Shown: positions 23,301-33,678 of the stretch, one piece after another | Layout of the letters: the number at the start of each line of letters is the position of its first letter | Position numbering within the stretch: position 1 is the first letter of the stretch | Origin: Pyrenula massariospora | Lineage: Eukaryota; Ascomycota; Eurotiomycetes; Pyrenulales; Pyrenulaceae | Reading direction: 5' to 3' | Length of the DNA: 64,000 bases | NCBI GenBank assembly: GCA_021030905.1 | Contig: JAGFMI010000022.1 | Location: 558,001-622,000 of the forward strand | Translations under genes and position numbers: made by a program | Notes under the pieces: generated by a model | What the model was told of the DNA's origin: nothing | The model's database searches: none | Seen by the model: only the letters and a program-made list of their open reading frames with translations

Positions 23301-26300
23301 CAATGACACCTATCTTCGCCATTGGCCATTTATGCAAGAGTAGGTCCAAACAGTTGCTAAGGGTCAAATCTCGTGCACTGGTAACAGCGGTTATGTCTGG
23401 CATCATGACCGGACGAAAGAATAGAGATTTCAGAGGCGGCCTCTGTTTGGTAAGATCGTCTGCCTTGAGGACGAGATTTTCGATTTGGATGAACGCATCT
23501 GGAGCGACAATTTCGACTTTGGAACTGGACTCGTAGACGCCATGAACGTTCATTTCCACAGAGACCTGGCCTTTGGAGTCCAGAGCATCTCTAGACTGCA
23601 CACTGATCACACTAATGGATGCTATTCTTGATGAATTGGAAAATGTCTGTCGGTAAGCACAAAGATTCGGCACTCTCAGCGTAGCGTCTAGCGTGTTAGG
23701 GTCCATAGAGAAATCGTCCCATTCCGAAGTGCGTGATTCGAATGTTGCGCTTGCGAAAGACTCATGTAGCTTGATGTTTTGCAAGATCTCAAAGATCGAA
23801 GGATACACAGCTTCTGCGTATTCTGCGAGCAGGTCATCGTGCTCCAACTCATGGACTTTAGGCGTAACGTTTATAGGCTTGAGAGATTCTTGAGAGAAGG
23901 ACAAAATCCCCTGACAGATCCTGTTTGACTTATGACTTGGACCAGTGTCCACAACGAGAATTTCGAAGTTATACTCTGAACTCTCACCTCGATGGGTGGC
24001 ACACAAATGCGTCTCAATTGTTCCGGAGACATCATCAATTGCTTTCAAATCAACGCTCTCATCAAAGACAAGATCTCGAACTCGCAAGACTTTTGCATCT
24101 GCTTCATTTTCTATTCCCAGCTGACGAGCTGCTTCTAGTGCCATTAATATGCAGCAAGCAGCGGGAATTCCCTCATATCCCGCATCCTGCTTGATTATTA
24201 GTGAGGAAGAAGGAGAATAAAAAGGAGTACTCCACCTTCATTTGTGCTAGCCATGGCAACTCTTTCAGAGACAGTAGATTCCGCCAAGACGGGCGCTCCG
24301 AAAGATCGTCAACGTAGCGTGACCCCAAGAGCAGATGACGACGAAACTGTCGCTGTCGAACAGCCTTACTGACACCTGTCTCGTACCAGAGAGGTGTCGA
24401 ATGATCCCACTGATAAGTAGGAAGATCTTTCAAGAAGTTACCCATAGCCATGCCCCCATCGGGCAAAACAATTGCATTGATACGTCTGGAGCTTAGATTA
24501 ATTCCTGCTGTAAGCATCTCACCAGCTGTCTCCAGCATAGTCTCAAAATCATCTTTAGCTCGGTAGAGTGAATGATAGTACGGCATTTTCTCTCTGGACC
24601 GGGCTCTGAGTAATTCCCGTACGGGAGATTTGAGGGCCGGATGTGGACCGACTTCGACCATAGCTAACGATCCTGGATGTGATACCAAACAAGCATCAAC
24701 CGCTGGAGCAAATCGGACGGTCTGTTCGAAATTCTTCATTAGTCGTCCATTGACCCAAATTCCGACTTGCCTCTAGCTCCTGGAAACCAAGGCCACTTAC
24801 GGAAACTAAATTCATTCTCCAGTAGGATGGCAGACAATCTCGTCCAGCAAGAATTTCACCAGTTACGGACGAGAACATCTGGCAATGCGCAGCTTCATGT
24901 ACTGGAATACTCTTCTCATAAGTCATATGGTCATCCAAGGCCTTCTCGTACGCCGAAGCAATTGGTAGAACATGGTGTGAATGGAAAGCTATCGTAGGGG
25001 TTAATAACGCTTACATGGACACCATTTGACTTACCAGTGTCAACGCGGAGCTCTCTGCAAAAGATTCCTTTCGATTTACATTGTTCGACGACGGTGAGAA
25101 TGGCACCTTGATCGCCCGAGAGTGTACAACTTGATGGAGAATTGACGGCCCCCAGTTGGAGTTGTCCATGAAATCTCTCCAGAAAGGGCTGACAGTCGGC
25201 TTCAGAGAGACCAACAGCGCACATACCGCCCTTTGGCATGCTATTTGGATTCGAGGTAAGTTTGTTCAAATAGATACCACGGTAATATGCCACAACTACT
25301 GCATTTCGTAGAGAGAGAATGCCGGCAGCGTAAGCTGCCGCGATTTCTCCTGAGGAGTGTCCGACTACAGCGCCAGGACTTAAACCCCAAAACTTCCACT
25401 GCTCGACCAAAGCGATTTGGATAATAGTGCATAGCGGTTGAGAATACGCTGACTGAAAGATGTGAGATGAAGCTGGCTCGGCGTTCAGTTCATCGATGAT
25501 AGACCATACTGGCGCGTCTGGCAAGCTTGTCAAAATTGATTGGCATTCGTTGATTGTGTCCCGGAAAATAGTTGAGCTGGAAACGAGGTTCTTTCCCATC
25601 TGCGGCCTTCAGATGAGGAAGTATTAGTACATATTGACGAAAGTCTGAGGCCTTGTACTGACCATTGCGCTGACTGCCCGGTAAAAATCCAAAGCACGGT
25701 TGAAGGAGGCTGCCCTGTCATTGTGCAAATCTTGGACGTATTTGATTCCAGTAGTTGCAAAAGTTTGTCATAGCTCTTCGCAATGACAAGCTTATTCCTG
25801 GGCATCATGGACCGTCGGCTCAAGAGAGTATATGCGAGATCCTGCATATTTGGCATTTGTGACTTCACATATTCAACATAGCTAGCACACAAGCGCCCAA
25901 TTGCTGGATCGTTTGATCCAGATATTTTGAACAGGAACGGTCTCGTTTCTCTAGCAATCACTAGGGTATTGGGACTCACTGATTCGATTACAGCGTGGCC
26001 GTTTGTGCCACCAGCTCCGAACGAGTTGACTGCCGCCCTTCGGACGTCACTATCTGTTTTTGGCCAGTCCATCACCTGTCTTGGGATCTTGAAGTGAGAG
26101 AAATCAACCTTTGGATTAGGGATCTTGAAGTGCATTTGCGGCGGTATCTGGTTGTGTTCGAGACACAGAATTGTCTTCGTGATACTAGCCAAGGCTGAAG
26201 CTGACTCAAGGTGGCCAATGCTGGATTTGATGGAACCGACGATTAGGGATTGTCGTTTTTCAGAGTAGACAGAGTTGATAGCGCTTGTCTCTAATGGATC

Positions 26301-27372
26301 TCCTGCTGCGGTGCCAGTCCCCTGCGGAGGGTCTTGTCAGGTATGTTACACATGGGGCTCTTTATCCACTTACATGAGCCTCCACGTATTGAATGTCATC
26401 GGTACAAAGGCCCAAATTCTTGTACAGCTTTTGCATGTTGGATGCTTGCGCTTCCGCAGATGGAAGCGTGATGCCTTGAGTCCTACCATCCTGGTTAAGA
26501 CTTGTTCCTCGGATGACAGCTCGGATAGAGTCGTTGTCGGCAAGTGCCTTCTCTAGAGGCTTGAGAAGAAAAGCAAGCGCGCCTTCACCTCTTCCATACC
26601 CGTCGGCGCTCATATCAAATGTGTTACATCTACCAGAGAGTCCGAGAAAGTTGAGTTCGGAGTTAGAAATGAACATGTCGGGATTGATGATCAGCTTTGC
26701 TCCACAGACCATGGCCATGCCAGCCTCGTTGCGCTGCAATGCACTGATGGCTTGATGCAAAGCAGACATGGAAGAAGAACAAGCACTATCAACTGCAATG
26801 CTAGCCCCGGAAAGGTTGAAGAAATAGCTTAACCGATTGGCAGACATACATGTTGGAGTTCCTGTGGCAAGATAACGTGGTGTAGTGTCGATGTCTCTTG
26901 CCAACACCGTATGATAGTCACATCCCTCCATACCTGGAGTGGAAATTTTAGTAAATGAGGTTTAAATGGGAGTGAAGTTGCATTTACCAGCATAGACAGC
27001 AGTGTCAGTGCCTCTAAAATCTTCTATCAGGATACCCGCGTTCTCAATCGCCTCATAAGCGACTTCAAGTAGTTGGCGCTGTTGAGGGTCGATGCACATA
27101 GCTTCTTGCGGTGATATCTGAAAGAAGGAATGATCGAACCGATCAATGGCATTATCGTCCATCATGTAGGCCCTATTGACATTTGTTAGGCCCTTCAAAG
27201 GGCCACCGTCAGGTCGGTAATAGGCAGAAGAGTTGAAACGAGTGATCTCGCTCTGCACATCCCTTGACTCTGTAAGCACATTCCAGAGTTCGCAAGGAGA
27301 TTTTGCGCCCGCGACTCGACAAGCCATGCCGATAACAGCAATGGCACTGTTATCCATCTTGGAGGGTATCAT
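20348..27372 (-). CDS. Reducing-type polyketide synthase KS-AT-DH*-ER*-KR-ACP
   Basis: Iterative type I PKS of the highly reducing kind. Eight exons: 27372-26988, 26933-26374, 26321-25659, 25599-25035, 24988-24801, 24733-24236, 24186-20511, 20454-20348; they sum to 2213 residues in one frame. KS: Cys180 in DSACSSS, His315 in EAHGTGT, His352 in SSIGHLE. AT: Ser618 in GHSSGE, and AFHSHH. DH: the block LPWLAQMKDAGYEGIP aligns with the usual LPWLxDHxxxGxxxxP but has Met for the catalytic His; the Asp of TLDA near 1120 remains. A divergent ER-like region (about 1577-1767) lacks the nucleotide-binding Gly motif. KR is intact (GGLGGLGR near 1834, Tyr1978). ACP Ser2166 is in GLDSL. No methyltransferase signature and no thioesterase. 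The exon 5/6 and 6/7 junctions are the least certain. MDNS at 27357 is an alternative start. Confidence 0.88.
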
Positions 27373-28318
27373 ATCGACATTAAAAGCAGAAACAGATGCG
27401 ACGATACGGAACTTTGATAGTACAAAGGAGAAACATGTTGAGATTGTCACTTTATAGAGCTGGTAGTCGCTGTAAAAGAGCGTCGGTTATCTCTTGATTG
27501 AATGTTGTACGCCGTTAGTGACATGGCTTTTATGTGAAGCTAGGGTGGCAATAGGTAGAAAATACCCCTTTTCAACAATATCCATCTTTCCAATGAGCCT
27601 CCAGATGTATAGCCCGACATTTTAAAGCGATAAGTGCTGATAAGCTTTGCTGTCGTCATCTATGGATACAAACGGCAGATCATATGCCTTGCGCACAAGA
27701 TACCGTATTTAGTCGGAAGCGCGGTGCTCTGGGCAATCTGATAATATCGATTTGCGGCTCCAGACTAGGTGCAATTCGCCGTTCAAGAACAGACAGCCCT
27801 GAAGCTAGGGTCCATGGCCGACGATAAGATTCATCATTTCCAGAGTGATTGGCTGCTGACCCTCGATGGCAGCCAGGGTCTCTGTGGACGGGACGGCACG
27901 CCGTTGATAGAAGTCCGCTCTCGAAAATTGCGAATTCAATCCTACCGGCCGATATGCGATGGTGATCGTTGATGGGACAAAGGTCTAGGCAGCTGAAAGA
28001 AGCAAAAGACCTGGGTTCATAGGTTTGGAAGTTAGACGCGTACTGCGTCGATCTGTTACAGAAAGGAGAGCATTGAACCCGACAATCTGGGTCGTCACCG
28101 CCACCGGAAGCGCCGTGGCGCAGACTTTTCTGCGCGCCGATCACCAACGCCCTAAAATTGCATCTTTACAAGTCGTGCCAGTTAGAAAATTAGATTTGAA
28201 GATTTATAAAACAACCATTTCGTATGGCTTACTTCTGAGTATAGAAGCTAGACTCATCCGCTTGCATGTGCTTCGTCGGCGGCCTTTGGGCGAAAAAGAG
28301 TTGCTAGAAACACAAGCA
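27373..28318. promoter_or_regulatory. Divergent promoter between PKS and SET gene
   Basis: Separates two genes transcribed away from each other, so it should hold both promoters. It contains a perfect 7-bp inverted repeat, GCGCAGA at 28118-28124 with TCTGCGC at 28129-28135, close to the SET start. No known cluster-regulator site is identifiable by eye. Confidence 0.45.
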
Positions 28319-28957
28319 ATGGGCTCTGTAACCCCTGCAGAATCCGGCCTATCACTTACAAGGGCAGAGGGGCTGGTTCTAGTCTTAAACACACCCAAAG
28401 GTGCGTGTCTGTTCAAATCCGCCATTTGTAATATTTAAAAACTCATCAGTGTAGGTCGGGGTGTCTTTGCGTCCACTTCTATTCCTGCAAAGACGATTAT
28501 TGAGATCTGCCCAGTCATCGTTTTAGACGAGGATGACAACGAGAAGTATATCTCGAGGTCAGTGCTTCAACATTATACATAGTAAGTCGGCTTTTTTCTA
28601 CTCTATCCTAAGTCGCCAGACCCGGAAGTCCTTCGTATAGATCCTTTCTCTAACACTCCGAGCAACTGGCCAACTACCGCTCAACCATCCTCAATGAACA
28701 AATCGACAAGGTCGACACGTCAGGCTCTTGTCCTGGGGCTTGGAAGCCTGTTCAACCACTCCACCTACGAACAAAATATCTCCTACATGCGAGATGTTGA
28801 GAAACAGACAGTGACCTACTCGGCCCTACGAGACATTGCCGCGGGAGAGGAATTGTGTATCAGCTATGGACGCTTGTGGTTCCCAGACGCAGATGGACGA
28901 AGATCGTCAGAGTGTGACATAGACGGGACAGACGTACTTGCGAAGCTCGATGTTTAA
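28319..28957 (+). CDS. Short SET-domain protein
   Basis: Lysine-methyltransferase-fold protein of 167 residues. Exons 28319-28400, 28455-28581 and 28663-28957 have introns GTGCGT...TGTAG and GTAAGT...CCGAG, in frame throughout. SET motifs are present in order: KGRGVFASTSIPAKTII (N-SET), LGLGSLFNHS (the NHS motif that binds SAM) and AGEELCISYG (the C-terminal Tyr motif), then LWFPDAD. There are no pre-SET or post-SET Cys clusters and no other domain, so the protein is essentially a bare SET fold, a type common in fungi. It is divergently placed to the PKS; whether it regulates the PKS or merely neighbours it is unknown. The substrate cannot be inferred. Confidence 0.78.
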
Positions 28958-29496
28958 ACAGCGTTTGCGAGGGGAGAAGAGGGCAGTCCGCTGCCTTTCG
29001 AATTAGAGAATATGGTATACCAGTGTCATTCTGTCACCTTGACAGCTGCGTAAGGGATGGGTGGGCTTCGATGAGTGCCTTTGCCAGACTGTGCTAGGCG
29101 GCATTCGTGAATGCTGTGATTCAAAGACCTAGCGTATGGCGATTTGACTAGCGTTTGAGAGGTGTGGTAGCTCGATCTGGTCTAGGATCGTCCTTCCTAG
29201 GGAGGTTATTGAAACTCTCCACAAATAGACGATAGCGCAGGTATCGACCGAATGGAGCTTCCCAAAGCAGTCTTCGACATTCGTGTGATCGAAAGCGATT
29301 AAAGAAGCCCACCGTGGAACAACATTCAGGCTGCTCTAGACGCTAAAAGTCAACTTGTCCCGCGCCAGTGAAGTAGAAACCTTTTGAAAACGCTTGATAG
29401 ACTTTCGGGTTGTTATAAACTAACCCAATTTTTCTCATGTTGACTGTATAGTGATAGAGAACATATCCTGAATCCTGTACGTTGTGGATAGTCCAT
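28958..29496. other. Convergent intergenic between SET gene and MYG1
   Basis: 3' regions of two facing genes. I see no coding frame or repeat of note. Confidence 0.5.
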
Positions 29497-30627
29497 TTAG
29501 CTGGCCAGAGCCTTCAAAGCCATAGCTCGAGCGCCAGCCTCGGTAACGTGGCCACCAATGAAACCAGAGGCATGGACGAAAACCGCACCGTCCTCTACTT
29601 CCTTGCCCAGAATATTATCAAGCTCTGCATCCCGGTTTCCTCTCCAAGCTTCCGGCAAAGGCTTTCTGTTCTCAAAGGACCCGGACTCTTTGGCAACGGC
29701 TTGTATTCTCCAACGAGAATTCTTGTCCTCCTTCTCAGGATAGAGAACGTACAAGATTTTTTGATCTTCAGGCAAAGAGGCTTCATCCTCCAAATTGTAT
29801 AAATGGTTGGTCCAGGGGATGCCGGCTTTGGGCAGTACTATTACCTGGCCTGAACTATGGTTTTGTGCGCGTGAATTGAACGCTTCAGCAACAACTGCAC
29901 GTGCAGGAAGCCAGACCTTGACCATGCCGTGAAGTTTCCGGAGAAAGGCTTTGCCCATAAGGTCGGATGCCTGTGAGAAACGATAGTCTTCCTCCGCCTG
30001 TGGTTGTTCAGGGGTAGATCTGTTGACCTCGGGGGTCAACGGATCTTCCTGATTAAGATCACGGACCAAGCTTGCAATGGTGACACCAAAGTCATCAAAA
30101 TTTCTCTCGATCCCTGCAGACTTTAATGCACCGCTATCGTACACGTTGATTCCATTATCATTTGCGTCTACTGCCTCGATAAAATTATTGTAAAGCTTCT
30201 GAAATACTAGTTCGACATCTGGGTGGTCTATAGGCAGCCTTGCATGCTGCGCAATAATGGCCTTGCCGAAATGCATGTAGACAAGACCAGCAGAGGAAAG
30301 TTTAGTATTTCGGTCAGGGAATACACCTGTAAAACTCCGCTGATGATGGTCGAAGCGGTTACTTGCCGCATCATATATATCGCCAACATCGACAACTGTA
30401 TCGCAGGTATCGAGGATAGATCGGTCTCTAGTCCGCACTAGGGGAGAGTCGGCGTACTTTGGGAGGAGTCGAAGCATGTAAACGGCTAGAGCTTCATCGG
30501 CGTGAAAGTGGCCACTAAGATGTAGAGTGTTAGCATAAGTGTAAAATAGAGAGTGACAGACCACGAACTTGTGCGTCCCAATTAAGGGGGCAGTCTTGAG
30601 CTTCTTGACCGCAGTTTCTTGAGCCAT
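29497..30627 (-). CDS. MYG1: MYG1 family exonuclease
   Basis: DHH-like metal-dependent 3'-5' RNA exonuclease found in nucleolus and mitochondria. Exons 30627-30569 and 30514-29497 give 358 residues. The 54-nt intron is itself open in frame, so an unspliced reading would insert 18 residues into a conserved motif; removing it restores GTHNGHFHADEAL. Metal-binding motifs GHFHADEAL and FDHHQRSF are intact, as are VDANDNGIN and GFIGGH near the C-terminus. The frame also offers an ATG at 30648 (MLVRWLR...), which would add seven residues with Arg and hydrophobic character and could serve a mitochondrial form. I prefer MAQETAVKK because it matches the usual fungal start. Confidence 0.9.
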   Translation of the reverse strand: MAQETAVKKLKTAPLIGTHKFVVCHSLFYTYANTLHLSGHFHADEALAVYMLRLLPKYADSPLVRTRDRSILDTCDTVVDVGDIYDAASNRFDHHQRSFTGVFPDRNTKLSSAGLVYMHFGKAIIAQHARLPIDHPDVELVFQKLYNNFIEAVDANDNGINVYDSGALKSAGIERNFDDFGVTIASLVRDLNQEDPLTPEVNRSTPEQPQAEEDYRFSQASDLMGKAFLRKLHGMVKVWLPARAVVAEAFNSRAQNHSSGQVIVLPKAGIPWTNHLYNLEDEASLPEDQKILYVLYPEKEDKNSRWRIQAVAKESGSFENRKPLPEAWRGNRDAELDNILGKEVEDGAVFVHASGFIGGHVTEAGARAMALKALAS

Positions 30628-31466
30628 TCTTAGCCAACGCACAAGCATGCGAAGAGGCGAGGCAGACCCCGTAGGATTCGCGCAATACTCGGGTATGCCG
30701 ATGTTCTGGGTGACTTTGTTATCAGGCCTAGAACTCCACGACTCGCATGAGCATGGCCGTAATGGTGGTGGTTTGACGGCTCTGTCTGAAAAATATTCAA
30801 TGCGATTGTTCGGGAGACCTGCCCTACGGAGCGGCAGGTTGAAGAAGGTTTAGCGCAGCCGCGACGATCAGTTCCACACGTTGCGCGACTTCAGGGGGCC
30901 GCAACTGCAGGTCGCGCAATCAACGCCGCCAAACCTGTTCACTTGTCATAATAAAAAATACCTGGCGCTTTTTCATGCATCCTCGTCCTATACCCGCCCT
31001 TGCGCATCTTCCTTGATTCACGACAGTCGCTTAAATATCCCTCATATTCTTTACGTCCCGTCCGTCGGTGACGCTATGTTGTTTACTGGCCACCAGATCG
31101 GCCCACATACACCAAGATCCACTCACGGACAAGCAGATTAGGCCAATAAAGAGATCTGTCCAAGCTTCCTGGCAAATTTCACTAAGGTCCTAGGTCGCCC
31201 GCCCGCGTCGTCCAAAATTCTTCACCGAGACTTGCAGACGGTGACTCGTGAAAGAAAGGCAGCCATCTCCTCACCCTGCCGATAGTCTTCGCGCGGCTTC
31301 CTGCCTGTTCGCCTACCTGCTGATCCGCTTCTGTCAAGCACGCGACCCCACAACCGACCCACCAACACCACACCTTAAGAACTGACAACGCTCCTTCGGA
31401 ATCCACATCAACGACGAATGACTCGCTTATCGTCCTGAACATACCGTCTACACTTCCTCCGCGCCC
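30628..31466. promoter_or_regulatory. Divergent promoter between MYG1 and ICE2
   Basis: About 840 bp between two divergent starts. The ICE2-proximal part (31170-31460) is C/T-rich on the plus strand, as expected for a fungal leader. The two short frames inside show no family features. Confidence 0.45.
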
Positions 31467-32792
31467 ATGTGGCTGTTCCGAATCTTCTCGTCGTTCGTGT
31501 TCCTGCTCGTCATTGTCCTCGCCATCCCACTTGCTTTCGATGTTGGCGGGCCAACCTGTGGCCTCGCCTTCTCTCTTTCCCTTGCGACATTCTACTTTGG
31601 CCTCTCGATCCTACAACTCAGTACCCCCGACGAATCTCGCATCCGATATGCTTTGGTGCAGATCACGAAGGCGTCACAATGGTTGATAGTGCCGTCGTTG
31701 TTGATTTGGTCGCTTGGCAGGTTTTCTGTGGATGCCAACGTTGAAAATGGCTGGGTGGAACGCACCTTTGGCGGGAAAAGAGCTGCAGATACATCCATCA
31801 TTCAGTGGCTGTTCGGCCCAGGCGGCTTGGTCGAGTCCGCCTCTCTGGGTTCCTGGGAGAGGTTACTCAGATGGTCAACACCTCTGTTCCAACTTGTCGA
31901 AGGATTCTGTAGTCTTCTTGTCATACAGGCAGCCGGACAGGTGACAAGATGGCTGGTCAATCGAGGTGAACGGAGTGACAGTTGGATGATCGGGTTGCTT
32001 GTGTTCTCAGCCTCGGTCATTTCCAGCTCGGTATACTTCCTCTGGCGTGTTGTGCAATTCCCGGAAATATCTAACGTCGATGCGACTCTCATTGGCGTTG
32101 CTATCACTTGCGCTATTTTCCTCTGCGCCTGGGGTATCGGTTCCGGTCGTGGCAATGCTGTGGAATCCTCACTCCTCTTCGCTTACATTGTTCTCTGCAT
32201 CTACCAAATCTTCACCGACTACCAGCCATCACCAGGTTCAACCGCTGAACCACCGAATGCTCAAGCTTCCGCGGACTTTCCTCCCTTCCCGCCAATCATC
32301 ATGGCCTCTTATACGACCATCATCAACACACTCCAGACGTTGCCAGCAGCCTTCCATGCAGCCTTCAACTTTATGGTCGCCGCATTTAGCACGATCACTC
32401 CAAGCGTTCTCATCTCACTAGGGTACCGTCTTTTCGTCCTCTACGCATCTACCCGGATCATCCCCGCTGTCAACGAGAACGGACCACGCGGCCTAAGCCA
32501 AGAGCCTACGCTGGAGGACTCGAATGGCGCAAACCAATTTCTCGCATTCCTCTCTTGGTTCTCGCCTAGCATACTAGTCGCTGTCTACACGAGTCTACTC
32601 ATGCAGCATTTCGCTTCCATAACCGGCGCTCCAGCTGGAATCGGAGCTTGGTGGAATGGGAACGGCCATTCCAGCCTGGACGGAAACATTTGGAAGTGGG
32701 TCAATCTTGCGGGAACGATGGCGCTCTATGCTGTTGAGCTATGGTTGGGGAAGGAGGAGGATATTGATGGTGGGCATTGGAAAGTGGACTGA
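31467..32792 (+). CDS. ICE2: ICE2 endoplasmic-reticulum membrane protein
   Basis: Fungal ICE2 family protein of the ER membrane, implicated in cortical ER shape and in lipid-droplet and phospholipid balance. It is a single exon of 441 residues with about eight to ten hydrophobic segments. Family-typical blocks are visible: LLVIQAAGQVTRWLVNRG, SSSVYFLWRVVQFPEISNVD, DATLIGV, and GRGNAVESSLLFAYIV followed by LCIYQIFTDYQPSP. The N-terminal 22 residues form the first membrane helix. The ATG at 31467 follows a long pyrimidine-rich leader and leaves no conserved sequence upstream. It is divergent from MYG1. Confidence 0.85.
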   Translation: MWLFRIFSSFVFLLVIVLAIPLAFDVGGPTCGLAFSLSLATFYFGLSILQLSTPDESRIRYALVQITKASQWLIVPSLLIWSLGRFSVDANVENGWVERTFGGKRAADTSIIQWLFGPGGLVESASLGSWERLLRWSTPLFQLVEGFCSLLVIQAAGQVTRWLVNRGERSDSWMIGLLVFSASVISSSVYFLWRVVQFPEISNVDATLIGVAITCAIFLCAWGIGSGRGNAVESSLLFAYIVLCIYQIFTDYQPSPGSTAEPPNAQASADFPPFPPIIMASYTTIINTLQTLPAAFHAAFNFMVAAFSTITPSVLISLGYRLFVLYASTRIIPAVNENGPRGLSQEPTLEDSNGANQFLAFLSWFSPSILVAVYTSLLMQHFASITGAPAGIGAWWNGNGHSSLDGNIWKWVNLAGTMALYAVELWLGKEEDIDGGHWKVD

Positions 32793-33110
32793 AGGAAGAG
32801 GAGAAGGACAGGAATTTATCACTACTTTGGTTTAAATTGCGAACGATTTGCAAGTCATGCCGAAGACTTTGATCCGGGAGATATTCCAAGCAAGATTCTA
32901 TACCCTGCGGATATCTACATTGACTGCCAAGCTGCAACCTCCCATTGCCCCCGGCCCATCCGCAAAGTCGACCTTGGTCTGAGATAAAATTATTCTCAGC
33001 ACACTTCAGGCGTTCACTCTCGGGAGGTCTCGCAAAGTTCCACTTCCTGGCGAAGCTTTATGATGGCATAGCTCGATGGAGCAACATTGGGGGTTGGTTT
33101 CGGAAACAGA

Positions 33111-33152
33111 AGAGGAGAGGAGAGGAGAGGGGTGGAGTGGAGTGGAGTGGAG
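33111..33152. repeat. Pentanucleotide purine-rich microsatellite
   Basis: About four copies of a GGAGA-type unit run into about four copies of GGAGT. The plus strand is nearly free of pyrimidines except the T of the second unit. It lies in the 3' region downstream of ICE2. Confidence 0.85.
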
Positions 33153-33377
33153 ATGCTTGGTATATATCGGTAGGCAGGCCAGCACGTTTTGAGGTTGTGC
33201 CTTGAAGAAGAAGCCCGAGAATTGGAGGATGAGGGAGAAGAGTGGTTTGATGGTCGAGGCTGGGATTGTCTGCCTGCCTGCCTGCTAGCAAGGGGCTAAT
33301 CACATGGCTCCCAGTGTACGTACTTGTAGTACGACAAATCGGTGCAACGTGAATGCATTCCGTCGTCCCTACCTACC

Positions 33378-33516
33378 TAGTTATCTGTGCATAGTGCCGT
33401 GAAATCGTAGATTTGATGATACGTAGACAGCTTGTTCATCTGTCCCTAGGTATCTGAGCATAGCACTGTCCAATCGTAGATTTGATATAACGTTGACTAC
33501 CTGTTCATCTATCCCC
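33378..33516. repeat. Imperfect 69-bp tandem duplication
   Basis: Copy A is 33378-33446 and copy B is 33447-33516. The shared core ATCGTAGATTTGAT starts at 33404 and again at 33473, exactly 69 bp apart, with TATCTG, GCATAG and TGTTCATCT also repeated in register. I judge identity at roughly three quarters. Confidence 0.8.
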
Positions 33517-33678
33517 CTCAAGACGCATATCTACCTAAATTACAGTACGTCTTTTCCATCTGCTTTGCGCTAACTACCCAGGCCGGCTATCCTAGGTATG
33601 TAGATACCTAGTTAGATAGATACCCTGTAAGCTATCTTCTTTCAACGCCGATCTCCCCCTATCCACCTCAGCCCACCA

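Larger units (their letters stand above)
32793..33678. other. Convergent intergenic between ICE2 and CIA1 with repeats
   Basis: Carries a purine microsatellite, a degenerate tandem duplication (both listed separately) and many TACCTA/TAGGTA words between 33370 and 33630. I see no gene. Confidence 0.55.

Noticed and set aside
28396-28416. GTTCAAATCC resembling a tRNA B-box
   Set aside because: It lies in the first intron of the SET gene and no cloverleaf can be formed around it.
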